DNA from: a virus
Virus record (IMG/VR): IMGVR_UViG_3300037421_000015
Coordinates: 1 to 39,518 of that record
Strand: one strand, 5' to 3'
DNA length: 39,518 nucleotides
Shown: positions 28,430 to 37,747 of the stretch, piece after piece
How the letters are laid out: each line of letters starts with the position of its first letter
Numbering within the stretch: the stretch's first letter is position 1
Notes under the pieces: generated by a model
What the model saw: the letters and a program-made list of their open reading frames with translations, nothing else
Told to the model about the DNA's origin: nothing
The model's database searches: none
Position numbers and translations under genes: made by a program

Positions 28430-28588
28430 ATGGCCGACTCAGAGAACCAGGTGAAGCCGCAGTACGGTCCCCAGCCCAAGGGCAAGGCGAACATCATGCG
28501 CCAGGGCCAGACCGAAGTGGCCGCCTGGGGCGAGGACCCGATGGCGACCGGCCGGATCCCCGAGGTTCGCGACAACCCCGACCTGTAG
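28430..28588 (+). CDS. Hypothetical protein, first gene of the capsid operon, 52 aa
   Basis: TAGGAGG precedes the ATG by nine bases. The sequence is polar with Gln, Lys and Pro (ENQVKPQYGPQPKGKANIMR) and probably disordered. The gene ends immediately before the ATG of the next. It may be a small structural protein. The function is unknown. Confidence 0.6.
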   Translation: MADSENQVKPQYGPQPKGKANIMRQGQTEVAAWGEDPMATGRIPEVRDNPDL

Positions 28589-28972
28589 ATGGCCGGAAGC
28601 AAATCGACCGCCCCGCAGAGTGCGGCCGAGGGCATGGGGAACATCCTCCGTGCCATCACCGACACCATGCAGGCGCCCGACGCCGTCCAGTTCGCCGGCC
28701 CACTGATGCACCTCCAGACCACCGTGCTCGATCTGATCCACGGGCACGGGGCCAACAAGGGCCAGCAGGCACCGGGAGGACAAGCGCCGCCAGGCCAGCC
28801 TCCCGGGCCGCCTTCGGGTGGCGGCGGTCTAGCCGGTGGCCTGAGCGGAATGATGGGCGCTCCGCAAGGCCCGTCCAATGCCACGTCAGGTGGAGGCCCG
28901 TCCCTCTCGGGGATGGACCCTGAGCAGATGCGCCAGATGGCTCTCACGGGCGCGGGCGGTGACCAAGGATGA
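28589..28972 (+). CDS. Gly/Pro/Gln-rich head-region protein, 127 aa
   Basis: The first 55 residues are helical (GNILRAITDTMQAPDAVQFA, LMHLQTTVLDLIHGHG); the rest is low-complexity Gly/Pro/Gln/Ser (APPGQPPGPPSGGGG). Its stop overlaps the next ATG by four bases. Directly before the scaffold gene, it may take part in procapsid assembly. No family was recognised. Confidence 0.55.
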   Translation: MAGSKSTAPQSAAEGMGNILRAITDTMQAPDAVQFAGPLMHLQTTVLDLIHGHGANKGQQAPGGQAPPGQPPGPPSGGGGLAGGLSGMMGAPQGPSNATSGGGPSLSGMDPEQMRQMALTGAGGDQG

Positions 28973-29985
28973 GTTCGATCTTCGAGTTGTTCGGCGACGA
29001 GTCCCTCAAAGACGAGGATGGTGGCGGTGTATTCGACCCGTCGAGTCTCGACAAGGTGCTCGACCAGGTGATCGCCAACCGCCCGGTCGCGGGACGTCCC
29101 GCTGGCTTTACGCCCGAACCAGGATCTGCGGTGCCGCAGCCGGATGGGGAAACTGGCACCGAAGGTGGGGAACCTGGGCCAGAGGCGTCGGTTCCACCTG
29201 AGACGCCCCCGGCTCCCCCACCGCCAACCACCGCTCCACCCGCTGACCCGTTGGGCGACCTCAACGACATGGAGCGGCTCGAGCTCTCCCAGCTTCGTCA
29301 AGCACTCTCCGATCCAGAGCGTGCGCTCGCTGTCCGTCGAGCCATGCTGGGGGTAGAAGCTCCACCGGCAGCCGCGGTGCCGACACCCGCGGCTCCGGTG
29401 GCAGCTCCGCTCCCGACGCTCCCCGAGGAGATCGACCCCGGTTCCTTCGAAGCCCAGCTTTGGCAGCAGAACCAGGAGATGCAGCGCCAACTGGCCGAGA
29501 TCAAGGCAGGCCAGCAGGCCACGACCGAGCAGACCGAGCAACAGATCATCGGCCAGGCCGCCCGCATGGCGACCTCGAACTTCGCCACCCGCTACGCCGG
29601 CAAGCTCTCCAAGGAGGAGATCGAGGCCGTCTGCCAGCATGCCGGGCTCCAGAAGCTCCCCGAGGCGTTCCGCCCGGTGTCGGCTTCCTGGGAGGAGGCG
29701 ATGGACAAGGCGCTCGAGTTCACCGTCCGGTCCAATGACGGACTCCTCGCCAAGGTGCTCGGGATGCAGCCCGTGATCGCCCCGGCCCCGGGCACCGAAT
29801 CAGAACCGCGCAAGCGTGTACTGACTGCGCTATCGTCCGCAGCATCCCCATCTGGTGAAGCTGCACAGAGGACTCCGATCGAGCATCGTGGCGACGGAAG
29901 GCTCTCAGAGAAGTCGAGACTCGCCCTCGTTCAAGAAATGATGAGCGGGGGATCAATCACAGGTTCACCAGGAGAAGGGATTTAG
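28969..29985 (+). CDS. Capsid scaffolding protein, 338 aa
   Basis: The protein is acidic and Ala/Pro/Gln-rich, with long disordered stretches and central coiled coil (LWQQNQEMQRQLAEIKAGQQ). A C-terminal helical part follows (AGKLSKEEIEAVCQHAGLQK, DKALEFTVRSNDGLLAKVLG) with a basic tail. This composition and the position immediately before the major capsid gene are typical of scaffolding proteins, which are removed as the shell matures. A protease is not evident. The assignment rests on composition and order. Confidence 0.7.
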   Translation: MSSIFELFGDESLKDEDGGGVFDPSSLDKVLDQVIANRPVAGRPAGFTPEPGSAVPQPDGETGTEGGEPGPEASVPPETPPAPPPPTTAPPADPLGDLNDMERLELSQLRQALSDPERALAVRRAMLGVEAPPAAAVPTPAAPVAAPLPTLPEEIDPGSFEAQLWQQNQEMQRQLAEIKAGQQATTEQTEQQIIGQAARMATSNFATRYAGKLSKEEIEAVCQHAGLQKLPEAFRPVSASWEEAMDKALEFTVRSNDGLLAKVLGMQPVIAPAPGTESEPRKRVLTALSSAASPSGEAAQRTPIEHRGDGRLSEKSRLALVQEMMSGGSITGSPGEGI

Positions 29986-29988
29986 CCA

Positions 29989-30957
29989 ATGGCCGTCACC
30001 CCCACTGGCGTCGACATGATTACCTCCATTTCGCGGAGGATCCTGCGAGAGGAGGCGACGGACGTTTTCTACCTCGGCTCGCCCTGGACCTGGCGCTTGT
30101 GGGCCAAGAACAAGGTGGTCCGTCGAGGCGGCCTGCACATCGAGTCACGGTTCATCTATACGCCGTGGTCGACGGGCGGGTTCTTCTACGGCCCCGAGGT
30201 GCTCAACGTCGAGCCGTCCGACCCCGAGATCTCAGGCGCCTGGGAGTGGAAAGAGGTCGAGACGAACGTCACCATCGACCAGCGTTCCCTCATCCGGGCC
30301 GACTCGGAGTACGCGGTGGCCAACTACGTCATCGAGCAATGCGAGATCGCCAAGATGGACCTGCGGGACAAGATCGCCTACGGCGTGTGGTCGGACGGGA
30401 CCAACTTCAAGGTGTTCGACGGCATGTTCGAGATCGTGGACAACGGCACCATCTCGACCACCTACGGTGGCCTGACCCGTGCCAGCTACCCGTTCTTGAA
30501 TGCCCAGGTCGATTCGACTACCACGGTGCTCGGACTCGGGGCGATGAACTCGCTGTGGGACCTTTGCACCAAGGGCGCCCGGGCGCCGAAGCTGACCGTC
30601 TCCATCCGGGCCAACCTGACCCGGTTCGAGAACCTCCTCCAGGCCCAGGTGCAGTACACCCAGCCGACCGCCGTGGTCGACCAGACGTTCGCCTCGGGCG
30701 GATTCAGCGGCGGGTGGTATCGCAACCAGCCCTGGATGGTGGACGAGCACATCCCATCGGCGACGACCGAGGGCAACCTGTTCTTCTTGAACGACGACTA
30801 CTTCGAGCTCGTCATCAACGAGAACGGTGACTTCGTGGTTCACCCGTTCCAGATGCCGACCAACCAGTTCGTCATCACGTCGCTGACGTATGTGGCGGGC
30901 AACATCATCTGCACGAACCCGCAGGTGCAAGGCAAGTTCACCGCCCTCACGGCATAG
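29989..30957 (+). CDS. Major capsid protein, 322 aa
   Basis: The length and the mix of helices and strands suit an HK97-fold capsid subunit: a long helical segment (SEYAVANYVIEQCEIAKMDL), a central ITSISRRILREE start, and beta strands with aromatic residues to the end (FVVHPFQMPTNQFVITSLTY). It follows the scaffold gene and precedes a decoration-like gene. The ATG is preceded by GGAGAAGGG. No residue-level signature proves it, but no other gene in the head region is as good a candidate. Confidence 0.75.
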   Translation: MAVTPTGVDMITSISRRILREEATDVFYLGSPWTWRLWAKNKVVRRGGLHIESRFIYTPWSTGGFFYGPEVLNVEPSDPEISGAWEWKEVETNVTIDQRSLIRADSEYAVANYVIEQCEIAKMDLRDKIAYGVWSDGTNFKVFDGMFEIVDNGTISTTYGGLTRASYPFLNAQVDSTTTVLGLGAMNSLWDLCTKGARAPKLTVSIRANLTRFENLLQAQVQYTQPTAVVDQTFASGGFSGGWYRNQPWMVDEHIPSATTEGNLFFLNDDYFELVINENGDFVVHPFQMPTNQFVITSLTYVAGNIICTNPQVQGKFTALTA

Positions 30958-30966
30958 GAGGAAACC

Positions 30967-31557
30967 GTGCCTCTCGCAGATTCATATAACGCACTCGCGT
31001 TCAACAACCAGCAGCCTGAGTATCAGTGCTTGTGGGCGCCGCTCGGGGTGTCCCAGGCCAGTGCGACGACGGCGATTGTCGATCCTCCGCTCCTGGCCGC
31101 CGCATGGGTTCCGGGGATCTTGGTGTCGATCATCGCGGCGGGCGTGGGGACTAACCCCGGGCCTGGCGGTGACGACGATGGCTCGTCCAACTGGACTGTG
31201 GCGCAGGTGGACATCGCGGCAACCTCAGCGACGACGTTCCTTGCTGGCGTCATCCTTGGGTTCGGCGCGTTGGGTAGCTACCTCAACGCCGCGCCGAACA
31301 CCTACGCGCCGACCCAGGCTGGTCCGAACCTTGTCGCGATGATCGGGACGCACGGTATCGCCCAGGTGCTTTGCGACAACACCACGACCGTTGGCCACAC
31401 GCTCATTCCGAGTACCACGCACGCCGGTTTTGCGTCCGATTCAGGTGGTACGACCACGACCGCAGGGTCGACCATCGGTGTCGCTCTCCAGGCCGTGACC
31501 GTGTCGACGCAGGCCAAGCGGGTGTGGGCCAAGATCAACGTAAACCAGGGCATTTGA
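30967..31557 (+). CDS. Probable head decoration protein, 196 aa
   Basis: AGGAGG lies seven bases before GTG 30967. The protein is neutral, Ala/Thr/Gly-rich and beta-forming. Its second half (THGIAQVLCDNTTTVGHTLI, FASDSGGTTTTAGSTIGVAL) reads like the beta-barrel of decoration proteins found next to capsid genes (the DUF2190 type). Such trimers stabilise the shell. The position one gene after the major capsid protein supports this. It could alternatively be a minor capsid or head-fibre protein. Confidence 0.55.
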   Translation: MPLADSYNALAFNNQQPEYQCLWAPLGVSQASATTAIVDPPLLAAAWVPGILVSIIAAGVGTNPGPGGDDDGSSNWTVAQVDIAATSATTFLAGVILGFGALGSYLNAAPNTYAPTQAGPNLVAMIGTHGIAQVLCDNTTTVGHTLIPSTTHAGFASDSGGTTTTAGSTIGVALQAVTVSTQAKRVWAKINVNQGI

Positions 31558-31571
31558 TCGAGAGGTAGTTC

Positions 31572-32615
31572 ATGCCAGTCGAGATCACCCCGAATCCCCA
31601 GGCCATCACGACGGGGGAGATTTACCGCAACATCCTCGCGGACAACGGCACGCCGCCGGCGATGCTCGACATCACCTCGATGGACCAGTTGCTCCACGTC
31701 CTTGAGCACGGCCTGTTCCGCTCGACCGCCGGTTGGTACGGCTACGGGAACGACGGCAAGGTCACGTTCGACGGCACGACCACGATCCTCGGTCTGGCGC
31801 CGTCTACGGGCGTCTACACCTTGACCCGTGACATCTACCTTTCCGGTGGGTCCGTCATTACGTCGGCGGCGACCATCACCACGGCCGGGTTCAGGATCTT
31901 TTGCCAGGGCAACCTTCTGGTCAACGGCACCATCCGCTCCAACGGCAACGCGGCGTCGGCCAACACGGCCGGCGCGGCGCTCTCCTACTCGGGCACGATC
32001 TCCAACACCACGGTCGGTGCGGCCGGTGCGGCCGGTTCGACTACGACCGGAGCGGCCGGGGGATCCTCGGCCACCAACGGCCTCGGGGGGGCCGGGGGGG
32101 CCGGGGGCAACAACGCATCGGGTCCGAACCTCGGCGCGGCCGGTGGCACGGTCACCGCGCCCGCGGCCACGGTCGAAGGACCGTACTCGGTCGACCTCGC
32201 CATCAAGGCCCGCGTCATCGGGACCACGGCCTACGCCCTCCTTCTCGGCGGCGCTGGCGGTGGCGGTGGCGGTGGAGACGGAACGAACCTCTCGGGTGGA
32301 GGTGGAGGCGGCGGCGGGATCGTCGTCGTGGCCGCCAAGAGCCTGTCCGGCACCGGGACGATCTCGGCTCAGGGCGGCGCGGGGGGCGCGGCCAACGCCA
32401 CGGGGACGCCTTCGGGCGGCGGCGGCGGCGGTGGGGGATGCGTCATCGTGATCTCGACCAGTGTGAACCCGCTCGTCATCGGCGGAGCCACGACTGCCAT
32501 CGTCGGCGGTGTTGTGGCGACCGCGGCCGGGGGGGCCGCGGGCGCAGCGGGCGCAGGTGGCGGTGTGCCGGGCAATGCCGGTGCCGCGGGCACTTTGATC
32601 CTTCTCCCAGGCTAG
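31572..32615 (+). CDS. Glycine-rich beta protein, possible head fibre or adhesin, 347 aa
   Basis: Residues 1-120 are a beta-rich base with TFDGTTTILGLAPSTGVYTL and a parallel-strand pattern (LLVNGTIRSNGNAAS). From about residue 150 the chain is extremely Gly/Ala-rich, with tracts such as GGAGGAGGNN, LGGAGGGGGGGDG, GGGGGGGGI and GGGGGGGGC alternating with short strands. This resembles adhesins built from beta helix and polyglycine loops. It lies between capsid and tail genes, so it may be a capsid or head-tail surface fibre. Confidence 0.6.
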   Translation: MPVEITPNPQAITTGEIYRNILADNGTPPAMLDITSMDQLLHVLEHGLFRSTAGWYGYGNDGKVTFDGTTTILGLAPSTGVYTLTRDIYLSGGSVITSAATITTAGFRIFCQGNLLVNGTIRSNGNAASANTAGAALSYSGTISNTTVGAAGAAGSTTTGAAGGSSATNGLGGAGGAGGNNASGPNLGAAGGTVTAPAATVEGPYSVDLAIKARVIGTTAYALLLGGAGGGGGGGDGTNLSGGGGGGGGIVVVAAKSLSGTGTISAQGGAGGAANATGTPSGGGGGGGGCVIVISTSVNPLVIGGATTAIVGGVVATAAGGAAGAAGAGGGVPGNAGAAGTLILLPG

Positions 32616-32622
32616 GAGCGAC

Positions 32623-33399
32623 ATGGCAATCCCTGATCCAGCGATAGTCGAGGGCGACCTGCCGGCGTCCAAGAGCCGGGGTATTCCTCAGCCCAAGGTC
32701 AACGTGACGTCGATGAAGGCCCGCGGGGTGGTGACCCAGCCCGAGGACCGCCACCGCGTCCGACCGGCCGACCAGCCGTTCCTGATGGAGCACACGATCC
32801 TCAAAGTCACCAACGTCGACAGCGTCGACTGGGAGTTCAAGTGGGACCGGACCAAGTACCTGATCCGTAAGGGTCAGACCGGGTTCGTCCCCTTCCCTGC
32901 CGTCGTGCTCAAGATGGGCGACCCGCGTTCGATGCCCGACATCGTCACCCGGTTCAACTCAGAGGACGGCCAGCGCGGCATCATCCCGACGCGCTACGAC
33001 TCCCTCTGCACCCTGTTCGCCCACTACGGGATCGCGAATGAGGACGTCGCCGAGCTGGTGGATTTCGCCCCGAAGCTCGAGGTCCGCACGATGGCCGAGG
33101 ACATTGTCATCCAGTTTCCCGTTCAGAACCCCGACATGGTCGCCTGGCCGGTCCCGCAGGTCCCCGAGCCGGGCCGGGAGAACTCCGACGCCCGCCGTCT
33201 CATGGACAAGCTGGGCGAGGAGAACCGCTCCATGCGTGAGGAGCTCGCCGAGATGCGGTCCCTCATCGCCGGGCGCTTGAACCCGCCTGTGGGCCAACCC
33301 GACCCGAGGCTCGAGGAGCAGGGGGACGACCCCGACGCCCTGGCTGCGGCTCTCGCCGGCGCCACCGTGGACCAGGGGCCGAGCTCGCAGCTCGGTTAG
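32623..33399 (+). CDS. Structural-region protein with C-terminal coiled coil, 258 aa
   Basis: TAGGAG precedes the ATG. The first 180 residues are alpha/beta (LKVTNVDSVDWEFKWDRTKY, GQTGFVPFPAVVLKMGDPRS), followed by a coiled coil (MDKLGEENRSMREELAEMRS) and an acidic tail. The order of genes suggests a head completion or head-tail protein. No known domain was recognised. Confidence 0.55.
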   Translation: MAIPDPAIVEGDLPASKSRGIPQPKVNVTSMKARGVVTQPEDRHRVRPADQPFLMEHTILKVTNVDSVDWEFKWDRTKYLIRKGQTGFVPFPAVVLKMGDPRSMPDIVTRFNSEDGQRGIIPTRYDSLCTLFAHYGIANEDVAELVDFAPKLEVRTMAEDIVIQFPVQNPDMVAWPVPQVPEPGRENSDARRLMDKLGEENRSMREELAEMRSLIAGRLNPPVGQPDPRLEEQGDDPDALAAALAGATVDQGPSSQLG

Positions 33400-33400
33400 G

Positions 33401-33709
33401 GTGCCCGAAGCCCCGGAGTCCTGGGGCACGATCCCCATTGACGACCTGATGGACCTGCTCGAGGTCACGACGCATCGCCTGGCCAAACAGTACGAGGAGG
33501 TGGCGCTGGACGAGGGCGCCTACCACCGTCAGTTTTGGACCACCTGGCAGCACCTCCCCGAGGGCCTGTCCATCGCGGCCATGAACCGTGAGTGTGAGAT
33601 GGACTGCCGGGCGCTCAACGAGGCCGTACTCCTGGCCCGATCCCTTCTGGAGGGCTACCGGGCCAAGCGTGACGCCCTGGTGGCCATCCTCTCGGCGAGG
33701 GCCAAATGA
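33401..33709 (+). CDS. Helical structural-region protein, 102 aa
   Basis: A GTG start, one base after the preceding stop. The protein is helical (DDLMDLLEVTTHRLAKQYEE, ECEMDCRALNEAVLLARSLL). It resembles the small helical proteins that accompany head-tail connectors. It overlaps the next gene by four bases (ATGA). No specific function is visible. Confidence 0.55.
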   Translation: MPEAPESWGTIPIDDLMDLLEVTTHRLAKQYEEVALDEGAYHRQFWTTWQHLPEGLSIAAMNRECEMDCRALNEAVLLARSLLEGYRAKRDALVAILSARAK

Positions 33710-35403
33710 GCCCGTCCGCGGCCCGCAGCCGCGACGACGAGCGGGATCTCGAATGGATCCACATTGACGACTTCACCCCCGGCGTCTACGACAACTCGTA
33801 TATCTCGTTGGCCGAACCGAAACTCTCTGCACCGCTCGGGGCGGCCGATGCGGTCAACACCTTCTGTTGCGCCTCGCTGGCGCCGCAACTCGGGCTGGCC
33901 CCGCTCCCCGCCTTGACCACCACCTACACCTACACTCCGGCGTTTCCCGGGACGCTGACCAAGTATTTCGTCGTCGGGTTCATCATCAACCCCGGGCTCG
34001 GTTCGGTCAACGACGAGGCCGTCATCATCATCGAGGGCGACGACGGGACCAACCACTACGTCAAGGCGTATTCCACCATCCCCCAAACCGGAATCACGAA
34101 CGCCATCACCGGCCCGACTATCACAAGCTCGACGGTGGCCGGTATCTTCGGCGCGCCCTACCCCTCTTTCACCCGCCTCAATGCGACCGGCGCCGGTGGA
34201 CCACCGCCACCACCGCCCAAGATCACGTTCCCGACCGCAGTGAGCACGGACGTCCGAGGTGTCGACGGGCACCTGTGGGTGTATCCGTCCGTGGCGGCAC
34301 CGACGACCTTCGTGGCCGACGATCTCATCACTGGCGTCGCCGCGACCCCGCCGTCGTCGGTCACCGGCCAGGTCATCACCTACGCCAGCCGGATCATCTG
34401 CCTCGTCGGCGTCAACTACTCATGGCCTGTTCCCGGTGGGATCGGGACGAACGAGAACATCAACTTCACCGACCCACCGCAGAGCGCGATCTACCTCAAC
34501 CAGGAGAACGTGCTGGCCGCCGAGGAGCCCTGGGGTTACGGCGCCTGGGGGACCGTCTCGGTCGGCGAGTTGTTCCTCATCAAGAAGAACGGGGGCGGCC
34601 TGGTCATTTACGGCGACATCAACTCCATCTCGTCGGCCATCTCGATGCCCGGTGTCCAGAGTGTCGGCGACATCGTCGGCAAGGCCGCCGCGGGTCCGAT
34701 GGGGCTGGTCTACTGCTCTGAGCAACGGGGCGCATGGACCTGGAACGGCTCCAACACGGCGACCAAGATCAGTCAGCAGCTGCGGGACAACTTCTACGAC
34801 GCCACCACGGGCTCGGGGATGGCTGGCAACAACTACGGCTTCGACGTCTACCACTGGCAGGACTGGATCCTGTTCTCCAACAACTTCATGTTCAATATGG
34901 ACACCGGGGGCTGGTGGCCGCTCTATCCCAGCACCGGCAACGGCAACGCGAATGTCACGGGTCATACGCTTTGGTGGTGGTACGAGGGACGGTTCGGCAA
35001 CCAGATGTACGCCGCGCCGTTGTTCTTCACGTCGTCGGCCCGGGCCTGGTACTACCTCTTCGACTCCGAGGTCCCCGCTCCGCATTGGCAGTGGCAATCC
35101 CTCCCCATCCACGTCATCGAGCACGGGGACCGGGTGCTTGACATTCGTCAGGTGGTGCTTCGTCTCTCCGATCCCTCGGCCAGTGGGAACGCCACCGCGA
35201 CCGTGACGATCGGATCGTTCACCGGCACGGCGACCGCAATCCCCGGCACTCCTTTCGGCTACCGTTTCAACGTCGGGGTTCAGGGCGTTCAGGACTTCAC
35301 CATCAAGATCACGGGCGACAACGCCGTCAGCGGCTCGTCGCCGATTCTCCATTCGATTGATCTCGGTTACCAGGTACGCGAGGGCGTGGGGGTGAGCGAC
35401 TGA
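33706..35403 (+). CDS. Tail nozzle/hub-like protein, 565 aa
   Basis: The protein begins with a charged leader and WIHIDDFTPGVYDNSYISLA, reminiscent of the N-terminus of podovirus tail-nozzle (tubular B-like) proteins. Beta-rich repeats follow, including a six-proline loop (GGPPPPPPKITF), ICLVGVNYSWPV, LFLIKKNGGGLVIYGDI and late aromatic strands (YYLFDSEVPAPHWQWQ). Its size fits a nozzle of the short tail, which attaches under the adaptor. Propeller-like repeats are suggested by the pattern but not proven. The adaptor gene follows two genes later. Confidence 0.6.
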   Translation: MSPSAARSRDDERDLEWIHIDDFTPGVYDNSYISLAEPKLSAPLGAADAVNTFCCASLAPQLGLAPLPALTTTYTYTPAFPGTLTKYFVVGFIINPGLGSVNDEAVIIIEGDDGTNHYVKAYSTIPQTGITNAITGPTITSSTVAGIFGAPYPSFTRLNATGAGGPPPPPPKITFPTAVSTDVRGVDGHLWVYPSVAAPTTFVADDLITGVAATPPSSVTGQVITYASRIICLVGVNYSWPVPGGIGTNENINFTDPPQSAIYLNQENVLAAEEPWGYGAWGTVSVGELFLIKKNGGGLVIYGDINSISSAISMPGVQSVGDIVGKAAAGPMGLVYCSEQRGAWTWNGSNTATKISQQLRDNFYDATTGSGMAGNNYGFDVYHWQDWILFSNNFMFNMDTGGWWPLYPSTGNGNANVTGHTLWWWYEGRFGNQMYAAPLFFTSSARAWYYLFDSEVPAPHWQWQSLPIHVIEHGDRVLDIRQVVLRLSDPSASGNATATVTIGSFTGTATAIPGTPFGYRFNVGVQGVQDFTIKITGDNAVSGSSPILHSIDLGYQVREGVGVSD

Positions 35404-36101
35404 TGGCACCGATCAAGCCGAATCAGAACCGGCTCATCATTACGGGCAAGAACAAGAAGGCGTCTGACTACGGGACCGACATGCGGACCATCGAGCAGTG
35501 GGCCAATGCCCGCCATCTCCAGGCCGGTTCGGGAATCACCATCACCAATCCGGACGCCCCGAACCCGACGATCAGCGCAACGGGTGGCGGTGGGAGCGTG
35601 ATGGGTCATGCGACACTCAGCTCAGGACCCGACTTCGCCGAGATCAACTCTCAGGCGGTGTTCTTAGGCCCGACCGATCAGACCAATACATATTTCTCCT
35701 ATCAGTATTTGCAATCCAATAGTTCCGGCTCGGCCGTGTTCAACACGATGGCGAGTTCGTGGATCGTTGCTGTCATAGCCGGTGAGGCGGTCATCATCTT
35801 CCCGAGTTTCACCGCGCCGACGTTCACTGGTGGCCCGCTGAGTGTCCAGTTCCAACTACAGACATGGTCGATTGCGGAAACCAACATCGCCATCTATACC
35901 GCGACCCACAGCTTTACCAGTGGAGCGACGTACCAGTTGTTGAACACCGACCTCACCCTCGTCGTCAATGGCGGGGGCGATCTCCATATCGTCGCGGGCG
36001 GTGGCGACACCGGGACCGGCGTTGTCTCGACGGCCGGTGGGTTCTATATCGCCGGGGTGACGGTCACCATCAGCACCCCCAGCCCAACCACGTTCACATG
36101 A
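35403..36101 (+). CDS. Short fibre-like tail protein, 232 aa
   Basis: The ATG overlaps the previous stop by one base. After a basic head (KPNQNRLIITGKNKKASDYG) there is AGSGITITNPDAPNPTISAT and GGGGS, a fibre-like motif seen in many tail proteins. The rest is Thr/Ser/Ala-rich beta structure to FYIAGVTVTISTPSPTTFT. It may be a side fibre or plug on the nozzle. A purine-rich stretch and a TAGATT sequence lie between it and the adaptor gene. Confidence 0.6.
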   Translation: MAPIKPNQNRLIITGKNKKASDYGTDMRTIEQWANARHLQAGSGITITNPDAPNPTISATGGGGSVMGHATLSSGPDFAEINSQAVFLGPTDQTNTYFSYQYLQSNSSGSAVFNTMASSWIVAVIAGEAVIIFPSFTAPTFTGGPLSVQFQLQTWSIAETNIAIYTATHSFTSGATYQLLNTDLTLVVNGGGDLHIVAGGGDTGTGVVSTAGGFYIAGVTVTISTPSPTTFT

Positions 36102-36125
36102 GCCGAGGGGAGTAGATTTCCGACC

Positions 36126-36824
36126 ATGACCGTCTCGCTCCTCACCGCCCGCACCGAGGTCCGGTCCCTCTTGGACGAGCCGAATCCCCAGTTCTGGTCC
36201 AACGCTGAGATCAACAGTTGGATCAACCAGGGCACCCAGGACATCGCCCGCCAGGCCCAGGCCCTGTGGATGCAGCTCTCGATCCCCGCCGTCCCGCTCC
36301 AGCAGTTCTACGCCCTGCCGGCCGACTTCCTCGGCGTCCACCGGATCGAGTACCAGCTCTCGAACTCCGACCAGACCTACACCCTGGACTTCCGGGGTAT
36401 CAAGACGATGGACGAGGTATGGGGCATCCTGCACCAACTCCCAGCCGCCTTTCCTCAGGCGTTCTACCTGTGGAACGACAACGGGACCCCGGGCGGAGGG
36501 ATGTACTTCGGGACCTATCCGGTCGTCGGCGACAACGGGCGGTTCAACATCTACTACTACCGCAACGCCATCCCGGCCACGGCCGACGCCCAACTGATCG
36601 ACGTCACCCCGGCCTACGAGGACATCGCGTACGACTACGCGGTGTACAAGGCCAAGCGCAAGGACCGTGACCCGACGTGGCAGGAGGCCAAGGCCCTCTA
36701 CGACGGGAACCTCATGTTCATGTTCAACAAGACGAGCCGGTTCACCGACCAGGGCGACCAGTTCACCTCGGGCGTGCCCAACTGGCCGTTGTATCTCTAC
36801 GCCGACACGAACTCCTGGTACTGA
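36126..36824 (+). CDS. Head-tail adaptor/connector protein, 232 aa
   Basis: The N-terminus VSLLTARTEVRSLLDEPNPQ, followed by FWSNAEINSWINQGTQDIAR, is the usual opening of phage adaptor proteins (SU10/gp6-like, tail-tubular-A type). LPADFLGVHRIEY and the late DIAYDYAVYKAKRKDRDPTW also fit. Such proteins form a ring between portal and nozzle. The gene has only weak start signals: GGGGAG about 13 bases upstream, and a TAGATT seven bases before the ATG without a matching -35. I consider the family assignment good. Confidence 0.75.
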   Translation: MTVSLLTARTEVRSLLDEPNPQFWSNAEINSWINQGTQDIARQAQALWMQLSIPAVPLQQFYALPADFLGVHRIEYQLSNSDQTYTLDFRGIKTMDEVWGILHQLPAAFPQAFYLWNDNGTPGGGMYFGTYPVVGDNGRFNIYYYRNAIPATADAQLIDVTPAYEDIAYDYAVYKAKRKDRDPTWQEAKALYDGNLMFMFNKTSRFTDQGDQFTSGVPNWPLYLYADTNSWY

Positions 36825-36825
36825 C

Positions 36826-37746
36826 ATGGCGAACTACGGCGCAGCAGGAACACCGGACCAGCGGGCGGGTCAGACAACCGCGGCACCGGCCGCGGGTGTC
36901 AACGCGGCGTACAACCAGGGGGTTGCCAATCAGGGCAACCCGAACGCCCTCTCGCCCTACGCCACTGCCACTGCTGGGAACATCGCCAATCCGAACTGGC
37001 AGAACCAGATCGCCGGTTACCTCCAGGGCCAGGCGGGCCAGGGCATCGCCGGGGCCGGGCTTCAGGGCGCGCTCGCATCGCAAGAACTTGGAATGGTCGG
37101 CCCGCAGACCCAGCTCTCGGCGGCCGAAGCGCAGAACCAGGGCGGCTACTCGCTGGCTAACGCGCTCTTGGGTTACCAGGGCACGCAGCTCCAGTCCCAA
37201 GGACTCGCCCAGCAGGCGTCGACCGCCGCGGGTCAGCAGGGGATCGAGGAGTCCCAGTTCGGTGTGCAGCAGACCCAGTATCCCGAACAACTCCAGCAGG
37301 CCGCCCTGGCCAACGCCAACGCGGTCACCGCCCAGCAGAGCGCAGGAGCCATCGGCGGGACGCTCAACACCACCGGCTACCAGCGCGAGAAGGCGACCCA
37401 GGCGGCGCAGTACGGGTGGCAGCAGGCCGACATCTTCCGCAACCAGCAGCTCTCCCAGCTCGGCCAGCAGTCCGAGCAGCTCGGGTTCGCCGGCCAGGAG
37501 GCCGGGATCGCCAACCAGCAGCAGCAACTCGCGCTCGCGGCCAAGGGGCAGGGGCTCTCGGCCCAGCAGGCTCAGGACCAACTCGCGTTCGGGCTCCAGC
37601 AACTCGGCATCAGCGCCCAGGGCGACGTCCTCGGGTTCATGCAGCAGGCCGCCCAGGCGCAGGGGTCCGAGGCCCAGCAGTACGCCGCCGCGTTGTCGCA
37701 GGCAGGCATGATTGGCGGGCTCGGCCCCAACTTCGGAGGAGGCTGA
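36826..37746 (+). CDS. Gln/Ala-rich internal virion protein, 306 aa
   Basis: The start is ATG 36826, two bases after the adaptor stop. Gln and Ala dominate (AGQQGIEESQFGVQQTQYPE, NQQLSQLGQQSEQLGFAGQE), and the protein is probably one extended helical bundle. Gln/Ala-rich proteins between the adaptor and very large genes are typical podovirus ejection proteins, which leave the head with the DNA and help form a channel. The next two genes would be the partners. The role is inferred. Confidence 0.6.
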   Translation: MANYGAAGTPDQRAGQTTAAPAAGVNAAYNQGVANQGNPNALSPYATATAGNIANPNWQNQIAGYLQGQAGQGIAGAGLQGALASQELGMVGPQTQLSAAEAQNQGGYSLANALLGYQGTQLQSQGLAQQASTAAGQQGIEESQFGVQQTQYPEQLQQAALANANAVTAQQSAGAIGGTLNTTGYQREKATQAAQYGWQQADIFRNQQLSQLGQQSEQLGFAGQEAGIANQQQQLALAAKGQGLSAQQAQDQLAFGLQQLGISAQGDVLGFMQQAAQAQGSEAQQYAAALSQAGMIGGLGPNFGGG

Positions 37747-37747
37747 T

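Noticed and set aside
36113-36118. Leaderless promoter before the adaptor gene (TAGATT seven bases before the ATG)
   Set aside because: No -35-like sequence lies at 16-19 bp, and the spacing to the ATG differs from the four consistent cases.
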